Positions 9,423 through 18,649 of a stretch of 64,000 nt of DNA are shown here, in pieces; the stretch's first letter is position 1; the number at the start of each line of letters is the position of its first letter. The DNA comes from Lentibacillus sp. Marseille-P4043 (GTDB lineage: Bacteria; Bacillota; Bacilli; Bacillales; Amphibacillaceae): positions 3,159,367 to 3,223,366 of the forward strand of contig NZ_LT984884.1 in the NCBI RefSeq assembly GCF_900258515.1. The letters run 5' to 3'. Made by a program: the position numbers and the translations under genes. The notes below the pieces were generated by a model. That model was not told where the DNA came from, did no database searches, and saw only the letters and a program-made list of their open reading frames with translations.

Positions 9423-10367
9423 ATGATTAGAATATTAAAATGGCTTTCTGTTGTTGCCACAATTGGTATGGTATTCGTCTTAATTGGCGGTGCACTAGTC
9501 ACTAAAACAGGGTCAGGCATGGGATGCGGTCCAAGCTGGCCATTATGTCATGGTGAATTCATGCCTAATGAAATAACACCAGAACTTGTAATTGAATTAA
9601 GTCATCGACTGGTTTCCGGTATTATGGGTATTGTCATAATTGCCTTATCGGTTTTATCGTGGAAATATATTGGACATATCCGCGAAGTGAAGTTTTTATC
9701 TTTCTTGTCAAGCTTCTTTTTAATACTGCAAGCATTAATTGGTGCAGCGGCTGTTATTTGGAGTCAGTCAGATTTCATTTTAGCAACCCATTTTGGCATT
9801 TCGTTAATTTCATTCACGGCTGTTTTCTTACTCATGCTGTTAATATTTGAGATAGATAAGAAATTTGATGCAACTTCATTAGTCATACAGAAAAAACATC
9901 GGATTGAAATTTACGCTATAACAGTTTATACATTAATCGTTGTCTATACCGGAGCACTTGTCCGACATGCACATGCGAGTATGGTTTGTGGTGACTGGCC
10001 ATTCTGTACAAATGATCAATTTTCTTTTTCTACGTTCAGTTTCGAACAATGGATTCAAATGGGACATCGTTTGTTAGCAGGAATCCTTTTTGTCTGGACG
10101 ATTGTATTGTTCATTAAAATTATCAAGAACTATCGTAACAATCGCGTCATGTTCTGGGGCTGGATTACCACGATGCTTCTTATTTTCCTTCAAGTTTTCT
10201 TTGGAGCGATGATCATTTTTACGATGCTCAATTTAGGCATAGCATTAGTGCATGCATTTGTTATATCGTGTTATTTCTCGATGTTGAGTTACTTCATTTT
10301 ACTTTCATCACGCAGCGCCAAGTATGAAGAAAAAATGGACGAAACCTCATCACCCAACAGCTTATAA
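9423..10367 (+). CDS. ctaA: Heme A synthase
   Basis: A 314-residue protein with eight membrane helices of the COX15/CtaA family. It has the loop cysteine pair CGPSWPLC near residues 35-42 and a second pair CGDWPFC near 191, plus heme-ligand histidines in LSHRLVSG and MGHRLLAG. It oxidises heme O to heme A for the caa3 oxidase. GTGAGGA precedes the ATG. It is transcribed away from ctaB and closed by a strong terminator, so it is a single-gene unit. Confidence 0.95.
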   Translation: MIRILKWLSVVATIGMVFVLIGGALVTKTGSGMGCGPSWPLCHGEFMPNEITPELVIELSHRLVSGIMGIVIIALSVLSWKYIGHIREVKFLSFLSSFFLILQALIGAAAVIWSQSDFILATHFGISLISFTAVFLLMLLIFEIDKKFDATSLVIQKKHRIEIYAITVYTLIVVYTGALVRHAHASMVCGDWPFCTNDQFSFSTFSFEQWIQMGHRLLAGILFVWTIVLFIKIIKNYRNNRVMFWGWITTMLLIFLQVFFGAMIIFTMLNLGIALVHAFVISCYFSMLSYFILLSSRSAKYEEKMDETSSPNSL

Positions 10368-10418
10368 ACGATAACCTTCATTCTGAGGCTCTTTGGTCCA
10401 TTAAGTTGGTTAAAATGA

Positions 10419-10457
10419 AAAACGGGTAGTAGATTAAAAATCTACTACCCGTTTTTT
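10419..10457. terminator. Bidirectional terminator between ctaA and pycA
   Basis: AACGGGTAGTAGATT and its complement form a perfect stem flanked by A-rich and T-rich runs on either side, serving both convergent genes. Confidence 0.88.
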
Positions 10458-10459
10458 GC

Positions 10460-13400
10460 TTATTCAAACTCAATTAGCAAGTCATTCACAGTAATTGCCT
10501 CTTGATTTTTAACGTGAATATCTTTAATAACGCCAGCAAATGGAGCCTGTACAGTTGTTTCCATTTTCATTGCTTCTGTAATTAACAAGTGATCACCTTT
10601 TTTAACTTTTTCCCCTTTTTCACAAATCACTTTTACTACTGTGCCTGGCATTGTAGCCCCGATTTGTTTGTTATTGCTCGGATCTACTTTTGGCCTTGTA
10701 ACAAGATTTGATTTAACACTATCATCTTTTACGACCACTTCACGAGATTGGCCATTCAATTCAAAATAAACAACTCGTGTTCCATCTGAGCGAGCCTCTG
10801 ATATCGAAACTAATTTAACAATCAATGTCTTCCCCTGTTCAATTTCAACTTCAATTTCTTCCCCTAACCGCATGCCATAGAAAAATGTTGGTGTATCAAG
10901 AACAGACATATCCCCATATGATTCTGTGAATTTATGGTAATCCATGAATACTTTTGGATACAATGCGTGTGATATTAAATCAAAGCTCGTTACCTGACGA
11001 TCCAGTGTTTTAAATAATGTATCCCTTAATTGCTTAAAGTCAACCGGATCGAGAAGTTCACCAGGTCTTTTCGTAATAGCCTTTTTTCCTTTCAAAATTA
11101 TCCGCTGTAATTCTTGTGGTATTCCCTGGTATGGTTGGCCGATATACCCCTGTGCGAACTCTACAACTGAGTCCGGAAAATCAATTGATTCCCCACGCTC
11201 ATAAATATCGTCTTCCGTTAAATTGTTTTGCACCATAAATAAAGTCATATCACCAACAACCTTTGAGGAAGGTGTTACTTTTACTAAATCGCCAAACATT
11301 TCATTAACCTGACGGAACATCGTTTTTACTTCATTCCATCTTTCCTCAAGTCCAACAGCTTTTGCTTGTTGTTTTAAATTACTATATTGTCCTCCAGGCA
11401 TTTCGTGGAAATATACCTCTGTATGTGGTGACTTCATTCCACTCTCGAAATCATGGTAATAACCACGAACACCCTCCCAATAATGTGATAATTTTTCGTA
11501 TGAACCAACATTGATTTTAGGTTGACGTTTTGTCCCTTCAAGTGCATGGTACAATGTCTGAGCGCTTGGCTGTGATGTCAGCCCAGCCATCGAACCACAA
11601 GCAACGTCGACAGCGTCAACTCCCGCTTCAACGGCTCTTGCATACATAAGGATCCCATTGCCGCTAGTATCATGTGTATGCAAATGAATTGGCAAATCAA
11701 TTGTTTCTTTTAATGTTGATATAAGTTGATATGCTGCTTCCGGCTTTAACAGTCCAGCCATATCTTTTATCCCTAAAATATGGGCGCCTGATTCTTCCAG
11801 TTCTTTTGCTAGGTCCTTATAATAAGCCAAATTGTATTTGTTCCGGTTTACATCTAAAATATCACCTGTATAACACATCGAGGCTTCTGCAATTTTATCA
11901 TTGTCCCTAACAGCCTGAATTGCCGGTCGCATTCCATCGAGCCAGTTCAAACTATCAAATATCCGAAACACATCGATCCCTGCAGTTGCACTCTTTTCAA
12001 CAAATTCCTGTATTACGTTGTCTGGATAGTTTTTATATCCAACCGCATTACTTGCACGCAAAAGCATCTGAAACAGAACATTCGGAATTTTTTCCCTAAG
12101 ATTTAACAACCGCTGCCAAGGATTTTCCTTTAAGAAACGGTACGCGACATCAAATGTTGCCCCACCCCACATTTCCACAGAAAATAATTCCGGAAGCATA
12201 CGTGCCGTCGGTTCAGCAATTTGCACCAAATCTTTCGTTCGAACGCGAGTTGCTAATAAAGATTGATGGGCATCTCGGAATGTAGTATCCGTATATAATA
12301 CCTCATTTTGTTTCTTAAGCCAGGTAGCTAGGCCTTCTGGTCCCCGCTCGTCTAAGATTTGTTTTGTTCCCGCAGGTATCTCTTGAGCACGATTTATTTT
12401 AGGAATTGGCGGTTTCGAAAACAATGGCTTTTTCTTTTTTGTTATTCCTTCAAAGCCGTTAATCGTCGTTTTACCAATGTACGTAAGCATTTTTGTACCA
12501 CGGTCTTTCCGTTTTGGGAAAACAAAAAGCTCAGGTGTTTGGTCAATAAAAGTTGTACTATATTCACCAGATAAAAATTGCTCATGGAGAATCACATTTT
12601 CCAAAAATGGAATATTAGTTTTAATCCCACGAATGCGAAACTCTTTTAAATTTCTGACCATTTTATGTGCAGCTTGTTCAAATGTTAAAGCCCATGTGGA
12701 AACTTTAACAAGTAATGAATCATAATGCGGCGAAATAACAGCACCTTGAAACCCATTTCCCGCATCAAGACGAACACCAAATCCACCGCCAGTACGATAG
12801 GCCATAATTTTACCTGTATCCGGCATAAAATTATTTAATGGATCTTCTGTTGTCACCCGTGATTGAATTGCATAACCATTTGTCTTGATATCTTCTTGTA
12901 ATGGTATTCCAATCGATTTATCATGAATTGCTTGTCCCTCCGCCACTTTAATTTGTGACTGAACTATATCAATCCCCGTAATAAGTTCCGTTATCGTGTG
13001 TTCCACTTGAACACGTGGATTAACTTCGATAAAGTAAAAATCATCATTCGTCATTAAAAACTCAACTGTTCCAGCGTTTAAATAGTTTACATTCTTCATT
13101 AAATTAACCGCTGCATCACATATTTTTAATCGAAGTTCCTCGTTGAGAGAAACACTTGGGGCAATCTCCACAACTTTCTGGTGTCTACGTTGGACAGAAC
13201 AATCACGTTCAAATAAATGAACAATATTACCATCATGATCTCCAATTATTTGTACTTCAATATGCTTTGGATTCTCAATTAACTTTTCAACGTATACCTC
13301 ATCACTGCCGAATGCAGCACGTGCCTCAGATCTTGCTCGATTATAAGCTTCGGATAATCCATTCTGGTTACGCACAATCCGCATGCCACGACCGCCACCG

Positions 13401-13903
13401 CCAAGTGATGCTTTTATAATAATTGGATATCCATGCTGTTTTCCAAATTCCTCTATTTCTTCAATAGATGCTACCGGTCCATTGCTACCGGGTATAACAG
13501 GTAATCCGGCATTTACTGCTTGTGTTCTTGCTTTTACCTTGTCACCGAACATACTCAAATGTTCACTCGTTGGTCCGATAAATAAAATTCCTTCTTCTTC
13601 ACAGCGTTTTGCAAATTGAATATTCTCCGATAAAAAACCATAGCCGGGGTGAATTGCCTCAACTCCGACATCTTTTGCTATCTTAATAATTCCTTCAATA
13701 TCCAAATAGGCATCTATTGGTTTCTTTCCTTCCCCAACTAAATACGCTTCATCAGCTTTATACCTATGATAAGAACCTGTATCCTCCTGCGAATAAATCG
13801 CAACAGTCCGGATATTTAGTTCTGTACAAGCACGAAAAACTCGGATTGCAATTTCCCCACGATTTGCAACTAAAACCTTATTTATCTTCTTTACATCAGC
13901 CAT
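10460..13903 (-). CDS. pycA: Pyruvate carboxylase
   Basis: A full-length 1147-residue biotin enzyme that makes oxaloacetate from pyruvate, ATP and bicarbonate. Domains in order: biotin carboxylase (about 1-460, ATP-grasp loop GGGGRGMR near 166), carboxyltransferase (about 530-800, DTTFRDAHQSLLATR), and a biotin carrier with EAMKMETT near 1110. GAGGAGG precedes the ATG and lies inside the last codons of ftsW; the two genes overlap by 13 bases, so translation is probably coupled. In B. subtilis PycA is a target of DarB/CbpB, whose gene is also in this window (47568-48008). Confidence 0.96.
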   Translation of the reverse strand: MADVKKINKVLVANRGEIAIRVFRACTELNIRTVAIYSQEDTGSYHRYKADEAYLVGEGKKPIDAYLDIEGIIKIAKDVGVEAIHPGYGFLSENIQFAKRCEEEGILFIGPTSEHLSMFGDKVKARTQAVNAGLPVIPGSNGPVASIEEIEEFGKQHGYPIIIKASLGGGGRGMRIVRNQNGLSEAYNRARSEARAAFGSDEVYVEKLIENPKHIEVQIIGDHDGNIVHLFERDCSVQRRHQKVVEIAPSVSLNEELRLKICDAAVNLMKNVNYLNAGTVEFLMTNDDFYFIEVNPRVQVEHTITELITGIDIVQSQIKVAEGQAIHDKSIGIPLQEDIKTNGYAIQSRVTTEDPLNNFMPDTGKIMAYRTGGGFGVRLDAGNGFQGAVISPHYDSLLVKVSTWALTFEQAAHKMVRNLKEFRIRGIKTNIPFLENVILHEQFLSGEYSTTFIDQTPELFVFPKRKDRGTKMLTYIGKTTINGFEGITKKKKPLFSKPPIPKINRAQEIPAGTKQILDERGPEGLATWLKKQNEVLYTDTTFRDAHQSLLATRVRTKDLVQIAEPTARMLPELFSVEMWGGATFDVAYRFLKENPWQRLLNLREKIPNVLFQMLLRASNAVGYKNYPDNVIQEFVEKSATAGIDVFRIFDSLNWLDGMRPAIQAVRDNDKIAEASMCYTGDILDVNRNKYNLAYYKDLAKELEESGAHILGIKDMAGLLKPEAAYQLISTLKETIDLPIHLHTHDTSGNGILMYARAVEAGVDAVDVACGSMAGLTSQPSAQTLYHALEGTKRQPKINVGSYEKLSHYWEGVRGYYHDFESGMKSPHTEVYFHEMPGGQYSNLKQQAKAVGLEERWNEVKTMFRQVNEMFGDLVKVTPSSKVVGDMTLFMVQNNLTEDDIYERGESIDFPDSVVEFAQGYIGQPYQGIPQELQRIILKGKKAITKRPGELLDPVDFKQLRDTLFKTLDRQVTSFDLISHALYPKVFMDYHKFTESYGDMSVLDTPTFFYGMRLGEEIEVEIEQGKTLIVKLVSISEARSDGTRVVYFELNGQSREVVVKDDSVKSNLVTRPKVDPSNNKQIGATMPGTVVKVICEKGEKVKKGDHLLITEAMKMETTVQAPFAGVIKDIHVKNQEAITVNDLLIEFE

Positions 13904-15075
13904 GATCTTCCTCCTCTGTTATTTGTCTGATTTTGTGGTATATCTTTACGATTGGCTGGAACCGGCTGTTGTTCCTTCTGTTTAACATTTCTTGCAATGT
14001 TATTTAAAATTCCCATTGAGATCATCATCACCAATAAGGAAGAACCACCATAACTCACAAACGGTAATGGAACACCAGTAATAGGCAACATTCCACTTAT
14101 CGCACCCAAATTAACAAAAGCTTGAATACCGACCATGGACGAAATGCCAATAGCCAAAAGGGCTCCAAAACTATCGTCACACTTTCTGGCAATAAAGATG
14201 CCCCGTAAAACAATGATAGCCAGTAATCCAATTACAATTACGACACCTATAAATCCTAGTTCCTCCGCAATGACTGCCATAATAAAATCGGTATGTGCCT
14301 CCTGTAAATAACCAAGTTTTTGCACACTATGCCCAAGTCCTTCACCTGTTACCCCCCCTACCCCAATAGCTAAATAAGACTGAATGAGGTGATAACCATC
14401 ATCTTCAGGATGTTCAAAGGGTTGGTATGCTCCGGTGAATCGCGAAATCCTTTCATCTGTAACCATGTTCGGGATAGCAATAGCTACAACAAGAAGTCCT
14501 GCAGCTATAAGAATCGATAAATGTCTAAATTTAATCCCTGAACTAAAAATGACTGAACTGGCAATCAAAAATATAATTGCCGCTGTTCCGATATCAGGCT
14601 GTAATACAATAAGACCGAGTACTAAACCAGTTAAAATTAAAGGTGGTAAAACGCCTTTGTTAAACTCGTCAATGTATGCTTGTTTTTTCGAATATATCGA
14701 TGCCAAATAAATAATTAGTCCCAATTTAGCAAACTCTGCTGGCTGTACGCTGACAAAACCGAAGTTAAACCATGATTTTGCATTATTAATTTCCGTACCA
14801 AACAATAGTACACCAACTAATAGTGCAATAATAATTAGCATCATCATTTTCATCAGTTTTTGATAATATTTATAAGGAAATATACTGCACAGCGTAAAAC
14901 CAATGGAACCAATAACAAACCACTGTAACTGTTTAACTAGATAATAGGTGGCTTCATGCCCTTCGTAAACAGCTGTAACCATGCTGGCGCTGTAAATCAT
15001 TACCAAACCAAAAGCGGCTAACAATACTGGTGTAATCATTAAAGTGAAATCATTATTCTTTAATTTCTTTATCAT
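13891..15075 (-). CDS. ftsW: Septal peptidoglycan glycosyltransferase FtsW
   Basis: A SEDS-family protein of 394 residues with ten membrane helices. GEGLGHSVQKLGYLQEAHTD near residue 250 contains the catalytic-loop pattern, and the C-terminal PLPFVSYGGSSL block is diagnostic. It polymerises lipid II at the division septum. I use the ATG at 15075 because GGGGAG lies seven bases upstream; two earlier in-frame ATGs lack a site. RodA and SpoVE are related, but the neighbours ylaN and pycA match B. subtilis ftsW. Confidence 0.9.
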   Translation of the reverse strand: MIKKLKNNDFTLMITPVLLAAFGLVMIYSASMVTAVYEGHEATYYLVKQLQWFVIGSIGFTLCSIFPYKYYQKLMKMMMLIIIALLVGVLLFGTEINNAKSWFNFGFVSVQPAEFAKLGLIIYLASIYSKKQAYIDEFNKGVLPPLILTGLVLGLIVLQPDIGTAAIIFLIASSVIFSSGIKFRHLSILIAAGLLVVAIAIPNMVTDERISRFTGAYQPFEHPEDDGYHLIQSYLAIGVGGVTGEGLGHSVQKLGYLQEAHTDFIMAVIAEELGFIGVVIVIGLLAIIVLRGIFIARKCDDSFGALLAIGISSMVGIQAFVNLGAISGMLPITGVPLPFVSYGGSSLLVMMISMGILNNIARNVKQKEQQPVPANRKDIPQNQTNNRGGRSWLM

Positions 15076-15225
15076 CTTACTTCTCCCCAACATATGTATT
15101 AACGGTAAAGACAAAAAAGAAATTTTAAACAGTATAACACATAATTTAAAATTAGCGAAATTTACAGACTTCTTTTTCTATCCTACCAACGAATTTGTTT
15201 AACCTATTAAATAATTATAAGAGAT

Positions 15226-15399
15226 GTTTCAAAGCAGTCACCAAATGATAATTGGCGAATCTCTTTGACAAAAAAGGAACTTCCGCTAAAATCAATCGCA
15301 TCCCGCTCAAGTCCAGTCCACATGCAGCCTTCACCTACACCCTGATCTAGGAACTGGCACTTCAACCTTCTTGTTTCTAATTTGCCGGCTTTTTGAAAC
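15226..15399 (-). repeat. Inverted-repeat element (MITE-like), variant B
   Basis: Imperfect terminal inverted repeats (GTTTCAAAAAGCCGGCAAAT and GTTTCAAAGCAGTCACCAAAT) bound 174 bases with no gene. Read on the minus strand, its first 45 bases and last 45 bases match the element at 16420-16562, including AATTAGAA.CAAGAAGGT and AAGAGATTCGCC, but the core differs. It carries no transposase and must have been moved in trans if mobile. Confidence 0.7.
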
Positions 15400-15409
15400 A
15401 CACATTATA

Positions 15410-15447
15410 ATAAAAAAACCTTGCCATAAGTTTGCAGGCAAAGTTTT
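15410..15447 (-). terminator. Terminator after ylaN
   Basis: ACTTTGCC and GGCAAGGT pair on the minus strand and are followed by seven T residues. Confidence 0.75.
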
Positions 15448-15489
15448 TACTGATACGGGGTACATAACGCCAAAAATGTTACACAAAAA

Positions 15490-15774
15490 CTACACAGATT
15501 TCTGTGCTGCTTCATGCAGAATATTCAGCTGTCTTTCGAGATTTTCGAGAAGTGCTTTACCTTCATTCTCGCCGATTAAATTTAAACGCACAGCAAAATC
15601 TATTTCCCTTGAAAGACCAAACATTTGTGTATCTAAAACCTCTTCATACAATGGGCATTGCGGTGTCATTAAATTTTCAATTTGAACTTCAATAAGTTTT
15701 AAAATTTTATCAGCATCAGCCTTAAGAAGGGCATAGGCTTTTTCACGATGATTTGCAGTCACCTCAGGTAACAA
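15490..15774 (-). CDS. ylaN: YlaN family protein
   Basis: A 94-residue helical cytoplasmic protein matching the YlaN (DUF1507) family through [39 protein letters not shown] and the rest of its length. YlaN is essential in B. subtilis under low iron and has been linked to the regulator Fur. The TTG at 15774 is chosen because TGGAGGGG lies eight bases upstream and gives the family length; the longer frame back to 15840 has no ribosome site. It is upstream of ftsW, as in B. subtilis. Confidence 0.9.
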   Translation of the reverse strand: MLPEVTANHREKAYALLKADADKILKLIEVQIENLMTPQCPLYEEVLDTQMFGLSREIDFAVRLNLIGENEGKALLENLERQLNILHEAAQKSV

Positions 15775-15927
15775 ATATATCCCCTCCAAGTAAAAGACTT
15801 TCTTCTCTACTATATTATCGTTACAAGCCATAAATTGCAAATGAAATAGTATAATTGTTTTGGATGAAATTTTTACCCGTGTCTGCTATTCTTGAAAAGG
15901 ATATATTATGAGAGGTGGTAAAAAACG

Positions 15928-16404
15928 ATGATCGTACCAATAACAGGAAAAGTTGCCTATCCAATTACACTTGACCCAACAGTATGGATTTTTGACGATC
16001 GTAAAATTCTACTTGAGGAAGCATTTCTGCAAAATACCGATAATAAAGATGAAGATGATGAACTTGAAAAAGCATCTAAACGATGGGATAGAGCAGTATT
16101 CAATCCACCGGTTAACAAAAGTATTTCCCGCTTTGAAGGAGAAAAAATACTAAAAAATTCATATGTGATGCCCATTATTGATTTTATTGATAACGCAGAA
16201 ATGAACGACAATGCTGAAAGTGCAACATTAGCAACCAGTAATGGTGAAGTCAGCATTTCCCTTAATGAGCTTAGAAATGGTTTATTCCTATTTGCAGTTG
16301 ATGGAAAAACAGTAAAAGATGATGGTCCAGTTCACTTCTTTTATCAAGATGGTTCGAATCAAGAAAATCCTATTAAAGGGGTTCAAAAAATTATTATAAA
16401 ATAA
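15928..16404 (+). CDS. ylaL: YlaL-like hypothetical protein
   Basis: A 158-residue acidic soluble protein. Recognisable blocks are ITGKVAYPITLDPTVWIFDD at the N-terminus and DGPVHFFYQDGSNQENPIK near the C-terminus. These, and the position beside ylaN, fit what I remember of B. subtilis YlaL, a protein of unknown function. AGAGGTGG precedes the ATG at 15928. The gene is followed at once by an inverted-repeat element and then a terminator, so the element has inserted into its 3' untranslated region. Confidence 0.6.
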   Translation: MIVPITGKVAYPITLDPTVWIFDDRKILLEEAFLQNTDNKDEDDELEKASKRWDRAVFNPPVNKSISRFEGEKILKNSYVMPIIDFIDNAEMNDNAESATLATSNGEVSISLNELRNGLFLFAVDGKTVKDDGPVHFFYQDGSNQENPIKGVQKIIIK

Positions 16405-16419
16405 CTTATTAATGTGCGT

Positions 16420-16562
16420 GTTCAAAAAGTTGCCAAATTAGAAGCAAGAAGGTCGAGGCGGCGTAGTTTTGAGCAACGGAACGTATGCATTTAGATACGT
16501 GAGCAGCGGAGAAACAAGCCAACGAAGAGATTCGCCGCTTATTATTTGGTGACTTTTTGAAC
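16420..16562 (+). repeat. Inverted-repeat element (MITE-like), variant A
   Basis: GTTCAAAAAGTTGCCAAATTA at the left and its near-complement at the right end (rightmost base 16562) enclose 143 bases without a gene. The interior is purine-rich with GGCGGC and GCCGC blocks that can pair, so the transcript would fold into one long hairpin. Both ends match the element at 15226-15399; the right end alone recurs at 55323-55343. Confidence 0.75.
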
Positions 16563-16571
16563 AACCTCTTT

Positions 16572-16607
16572 AAGCTGATTGCCCATTTTTAGGCAATCAG
16601 CTTTTTT
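16572..16607 (+). terminator. Terminator downstream of ylaL and the repeat
   Basis: AAGCTGATTGCC and GGCAATCAGCTT form a 12-base stem followed by a T-run. Confidence 0.85.
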
Positions 16608-16669
16608 GTATAATTTGGCTTCTCCAGCGAAAAATAAATCAATAACTACTCATTTTAGGAGGAGTGCAA

Positions 16670-17269
16670 ATGTTTCCACGCTTATTAGCCTTAGTTTTTA
16701 CCGTTATGATTGTATTGGTTGGATGCCAACAACAAGAAAAAGATACTTCCCTGCCAGATGAAGAAACCGGAAATCAGTTCATTCAAGTTGAAGATTCCCA
16801 CCCAATCAAGAAGAAAAATATAAATAGTGAACAGATGGCCAACCATTTGGCAAATATTGCTAGTGATGTTCCAAATGTCAGGGATTCAGCGGCAGTTGTC
16901 GCCGGACCATATGCCGTAGTTGGAATTGATGTCGATAAAGATTTAGATCGTTCACGGGTCGGCACCATTAAATATTCTGTTTTAGAAGCTTTAAGACACG
17001 ATCCATATGGCAAGACTGCTGTCGTTGTCGCAGACGCTGATATGACAGAACGAATACGTGGTATGAGCGACAAAATAAGTCAAGGCCACCCAGCACAAGG
17101 AATTGTTGATGAATTATCCGCAATTGTCGGTAGATACATGCCAGATTTCCCTATAGATGAAGATCAACCTGTAGAACCAGATCAAAATAAAGAAGTTATT
17201 CCCAAAGAAGATGAGAAAAAACTAGACGATATCCAAGAAGATCAGTCGAATCATAAAAATAACGAATAA
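16670..17269 (+). CDS. ylaJ: YhcN/YlaJ family spore lipoprotein
   Basis: A 199-residue lipoprotein: a signal peptide ending in the lipobox LVGC near residue 18, a YhcN/YlaJ domain (about 45-150) with AAVVAGPYAVVGIDVD and IKYSVLEALRHDPYG, and an acidic, proline-rich tail. Family members are made in the forespore and affect germination. AGGAGGAG precedes the ATG at 16670; the GTG two codons earlier lies within that ribosome site. A terminator follows, so it appears monocistronic. A sigma-G promoter would be expected but I could not identify one. Confidence 0.82.
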   Translation: MFPRLLALVFTVMIVLVGCQQQEKDTSLPDEETGNQFIQVEDSHPIKKKNINSEQMANHLANIASDVPNVRDSAAVVAGPYAVVGIDVDKDLDRSRVGTIKYSVLEALRHDPYGKTAVVVADADMTERIRGMSDKISQGHPAQGIVDELSAIVGRYMPDFPIDEDQPVEPDQNKEVIPKEDEKKLDDIQEDQSNHKNNE

Positions 17270-17294
17270 ACAAATGAACCTTATCACAACAAAA

Positions 17295-17332
17295 CAAAGG
17301 GTCTGACTCCCTTAAGGGGGTCTGACCCTTTG
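17295..17332. terminator. Bidirectional terminator after ylaJ
   Basis: CAAAGGGTC and GACCCTTTG pair, with an inner CTCCCTT/AAGGGGG stem, between two convergent genes. The direct repeat GGGTCTGAC makes alternative folds possible. Confidence 0.7.
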
Positions 17333-17617
17333 TTACGCTTCCTCTTCTGCTTTAACTTCATTATAATAATTTACACCAAATTGCGATCCTTCCGAAACCA
17401 TTTTGGCATTCTCAAACTGCGCCAAGTCTTTGTTATCGGTTTGATCTGGTATTCCTGCATCATCAAGTGCGGACGTTGCATAATTATTTTTAAAATTACT
17501 CGCTATCGATTTGACTTTTTTTACTACTTTATCTCTATTTTCTTTGTCTTTTAGAAATAATCCCGCTGTACCTGCTCCAGCAGCGCCTAATGCCGAAATA
17601 ACATACCTTTTTTTCAT
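17333..17617 (-). CDS. Small hypothetical protein, possible membrane anchor
   Basis: A 94-residue protein I do not recognise. It has a short N-terminal segment rich in Gly and Ala (residues 5-20) after KKRY, a basic stretch DKENRDKVVKKVK, and an acidic C-terminal tail ending AEEEA. The N-terminus could insert in the membrane, somewhat like YtxH-type proteins, but this is weak. AAAGGA lies seven bases before the ATG at 17617. It is convergent with ylaJ and divergent from ylaI. Confidence 0.65.
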   Translation of the reverse strand: MKKRYVISALGAAGAGTAGLFLKDKENRDKVVKKVKSIASNFKNNYATSALDDAGIPDQTDNKDLAQFENAKMVSEGSQFGVNYYNEVKAEEEA

Positions 17618-17752
17618 CAAATCGTCCTTTCTATTATGCTTTAATTATTTATTCCCTTCCTATTTTTCTGTCAAACATCAAATAATATACTTCTTTTATG
17701 CATAACAATCCTATGGTATAGTTAAATAAACAGCCTAATTTGGGGTGAAATT

Positions 17753-17956
17753 ATGCAAGTTAAATGTGTTATATGTGATACGATAGAAGCGATAGACGAT
17801 CATTCATTACAGGCAAAACGATTACGAAATCGCCGATTAAATATGTATTTATGCAAATCGTGTTATCAACGGATAGACGAAAGAACCAAAGCACGACATC
17901 AATCAGGCAAATTCCGTTTATATCGGAAAAAGAAACAAAAGAATGATCTTATTTAA
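17753..17956 (+). CDS. ylaI: YlaI family zinc-ribbon protein
   Basis: A 67-residue basic protein with two CxxC pairs, CVIC near residue 5 and CKSC near 34, likely binding one zinc ion. The block QAKRLRNRRLNMYLCKSCY matches the YlaI (DUF2197) family. Function is unknown; size and charge would allow nucleic-acid binding. GGGGTGA precedes the ATG. The gene stands alone between ylaJ and ylaH. Confidence 0.82.
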   Translation: MQVKCVICDTIEAIDDHSLQAKRLRNRRLNMYLCKSCYQRIDERTKARHQSGKFRLYRKKKQKNDLI

Positions 17957-17963
17957 TAAAATA

Positions 17964-17998
17964 AAAAACTCCCTTATCAATTCGTTAGGGAGTTTTAC
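17964..17998. terminator. Bidirectional terminator between ylaI and ylaH
   Basis: AAAAACTCCCT and AGGGAGTTTT pair; the hairpin overlaps the 3' end of ylaH. Confidence 0.75.
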
Positions 17999-18311
17999 TT
18001 TGCTCATTATTTGTTCTGGCTTTACGTTGCTGGTGTAAACGGAATCGATAGACACCTAGAACAGCGGAAATTATGATTAAACTTTCGGTCATAGGCATTT
18101 TAAAAATACTAAATATCGTTATAATAAAAGTCCCGATTGCAAGCATCATATAAACAAATAATGACTTAAGTATAGGTAACTTCCGGGCAAAACCTAATTT
18201 AAATGCAATCGCCCCAAAAATTAGATTAAGAACATATAAAATCGTAAATAAATGATCAATACCGTAATTTTCTTCAACATAATCAAAAATTAGACTGAAA
18301 TTACTATCCAT
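17985..18311 (-). CDS. ylaH: YlaH-like membrane protein
   Basis: A 108-residue protein with three hydrophobic helices and a short basic C-terminal tail, matching the YlaH family in size, in the N-terminal block VEENYGIDHLFTILYVLN and in FKLGFARKLPILKSL. Function is unknown. The ATG at 18311 has GGGGGAT at suitable spacing. In B. subtilis ylaH follows typA (ylaG); here the GTPase gene is missing from between ylaF and ylaH, and ylaF and ylaH point away from each other. Confidence 0.75.
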   Translation of the reverse strand: MDSNFSLIFDYVEENYGIDHLFTILYVLNLIFGAIAFKLGFARKLPILKSLFVYMMLAIGTFIITIFSIFKMPMTESLIIISAVLGVYRFRLHQQRKARTNNEQSKTP

Positions 18312-18410
18312 GCATGTATCCCCCATCATAAAAACTCTTTTACCATCATACTAAATCTTGTCACGACATGCTAGTAGTAAATGTGAAGGAAGTTCAACAA
18401 TTAACTTATT

Positions 18411-18439
18411 TTGAAAAACTTATCCCGATGATATATACT
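18411..18439 (+). promoter_or_regulatory. Sigma-A promoter of ylaF
   Basis: TTGAAA (18411-18416) and TATACT (18434-18439) are separated by exactly 17 bases, 30 bases ahead of the start codon. Confidence 0.6.
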
Positions 18440-18469
18440 ATTCCATGTAATTAATCGTGAGGTGAAGAT

Positions 18470-18649
18470 ATGAAAAAGATTAATATTCCGATGTTATTAT
18501 TAGCTATGCTTGTAATTGCCATGTTTGTAGGAATTGGTGTAGCAATCTCTTACGGTAACATATGGCTTATTTTTTTATTTTTGGTTTTAGGATTTGCATT
18601 TATGGGATTTGGATTATCAATCAAACGAAAAAGAAGTGGCTCGCATTAA
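18470..18649 (+). CDS. ylaF: YlaF-like small membrane protein
   Basis: A 59-residue protein beginning MKKINIPMLLLAML with two membrane helices (about 8-28 and 31-50) and a basic end IKRKRSGSH. Size, topology and position near ylaH and ylaI fit YlaF (DUF5325), whose role is unknown. TGAGGTGA precedes the ATG and a good sigma-A promoter lies just upstream. The terminator overlaps the last codons, leaving almost no 3' untranslated region. Confidence 0.7.
   Translation: MKKINIPMLLLAMLVIAMFVGIGVAISYGNIWLIFLFLVLGFAFMGFGLSIKRKRSGSH

Noticed and set aside
15207..15401. Minus frame of 64 codons downstream of ylaN
   Set aside because: It coincides with the inverted-repeat element and has no ribosome site.
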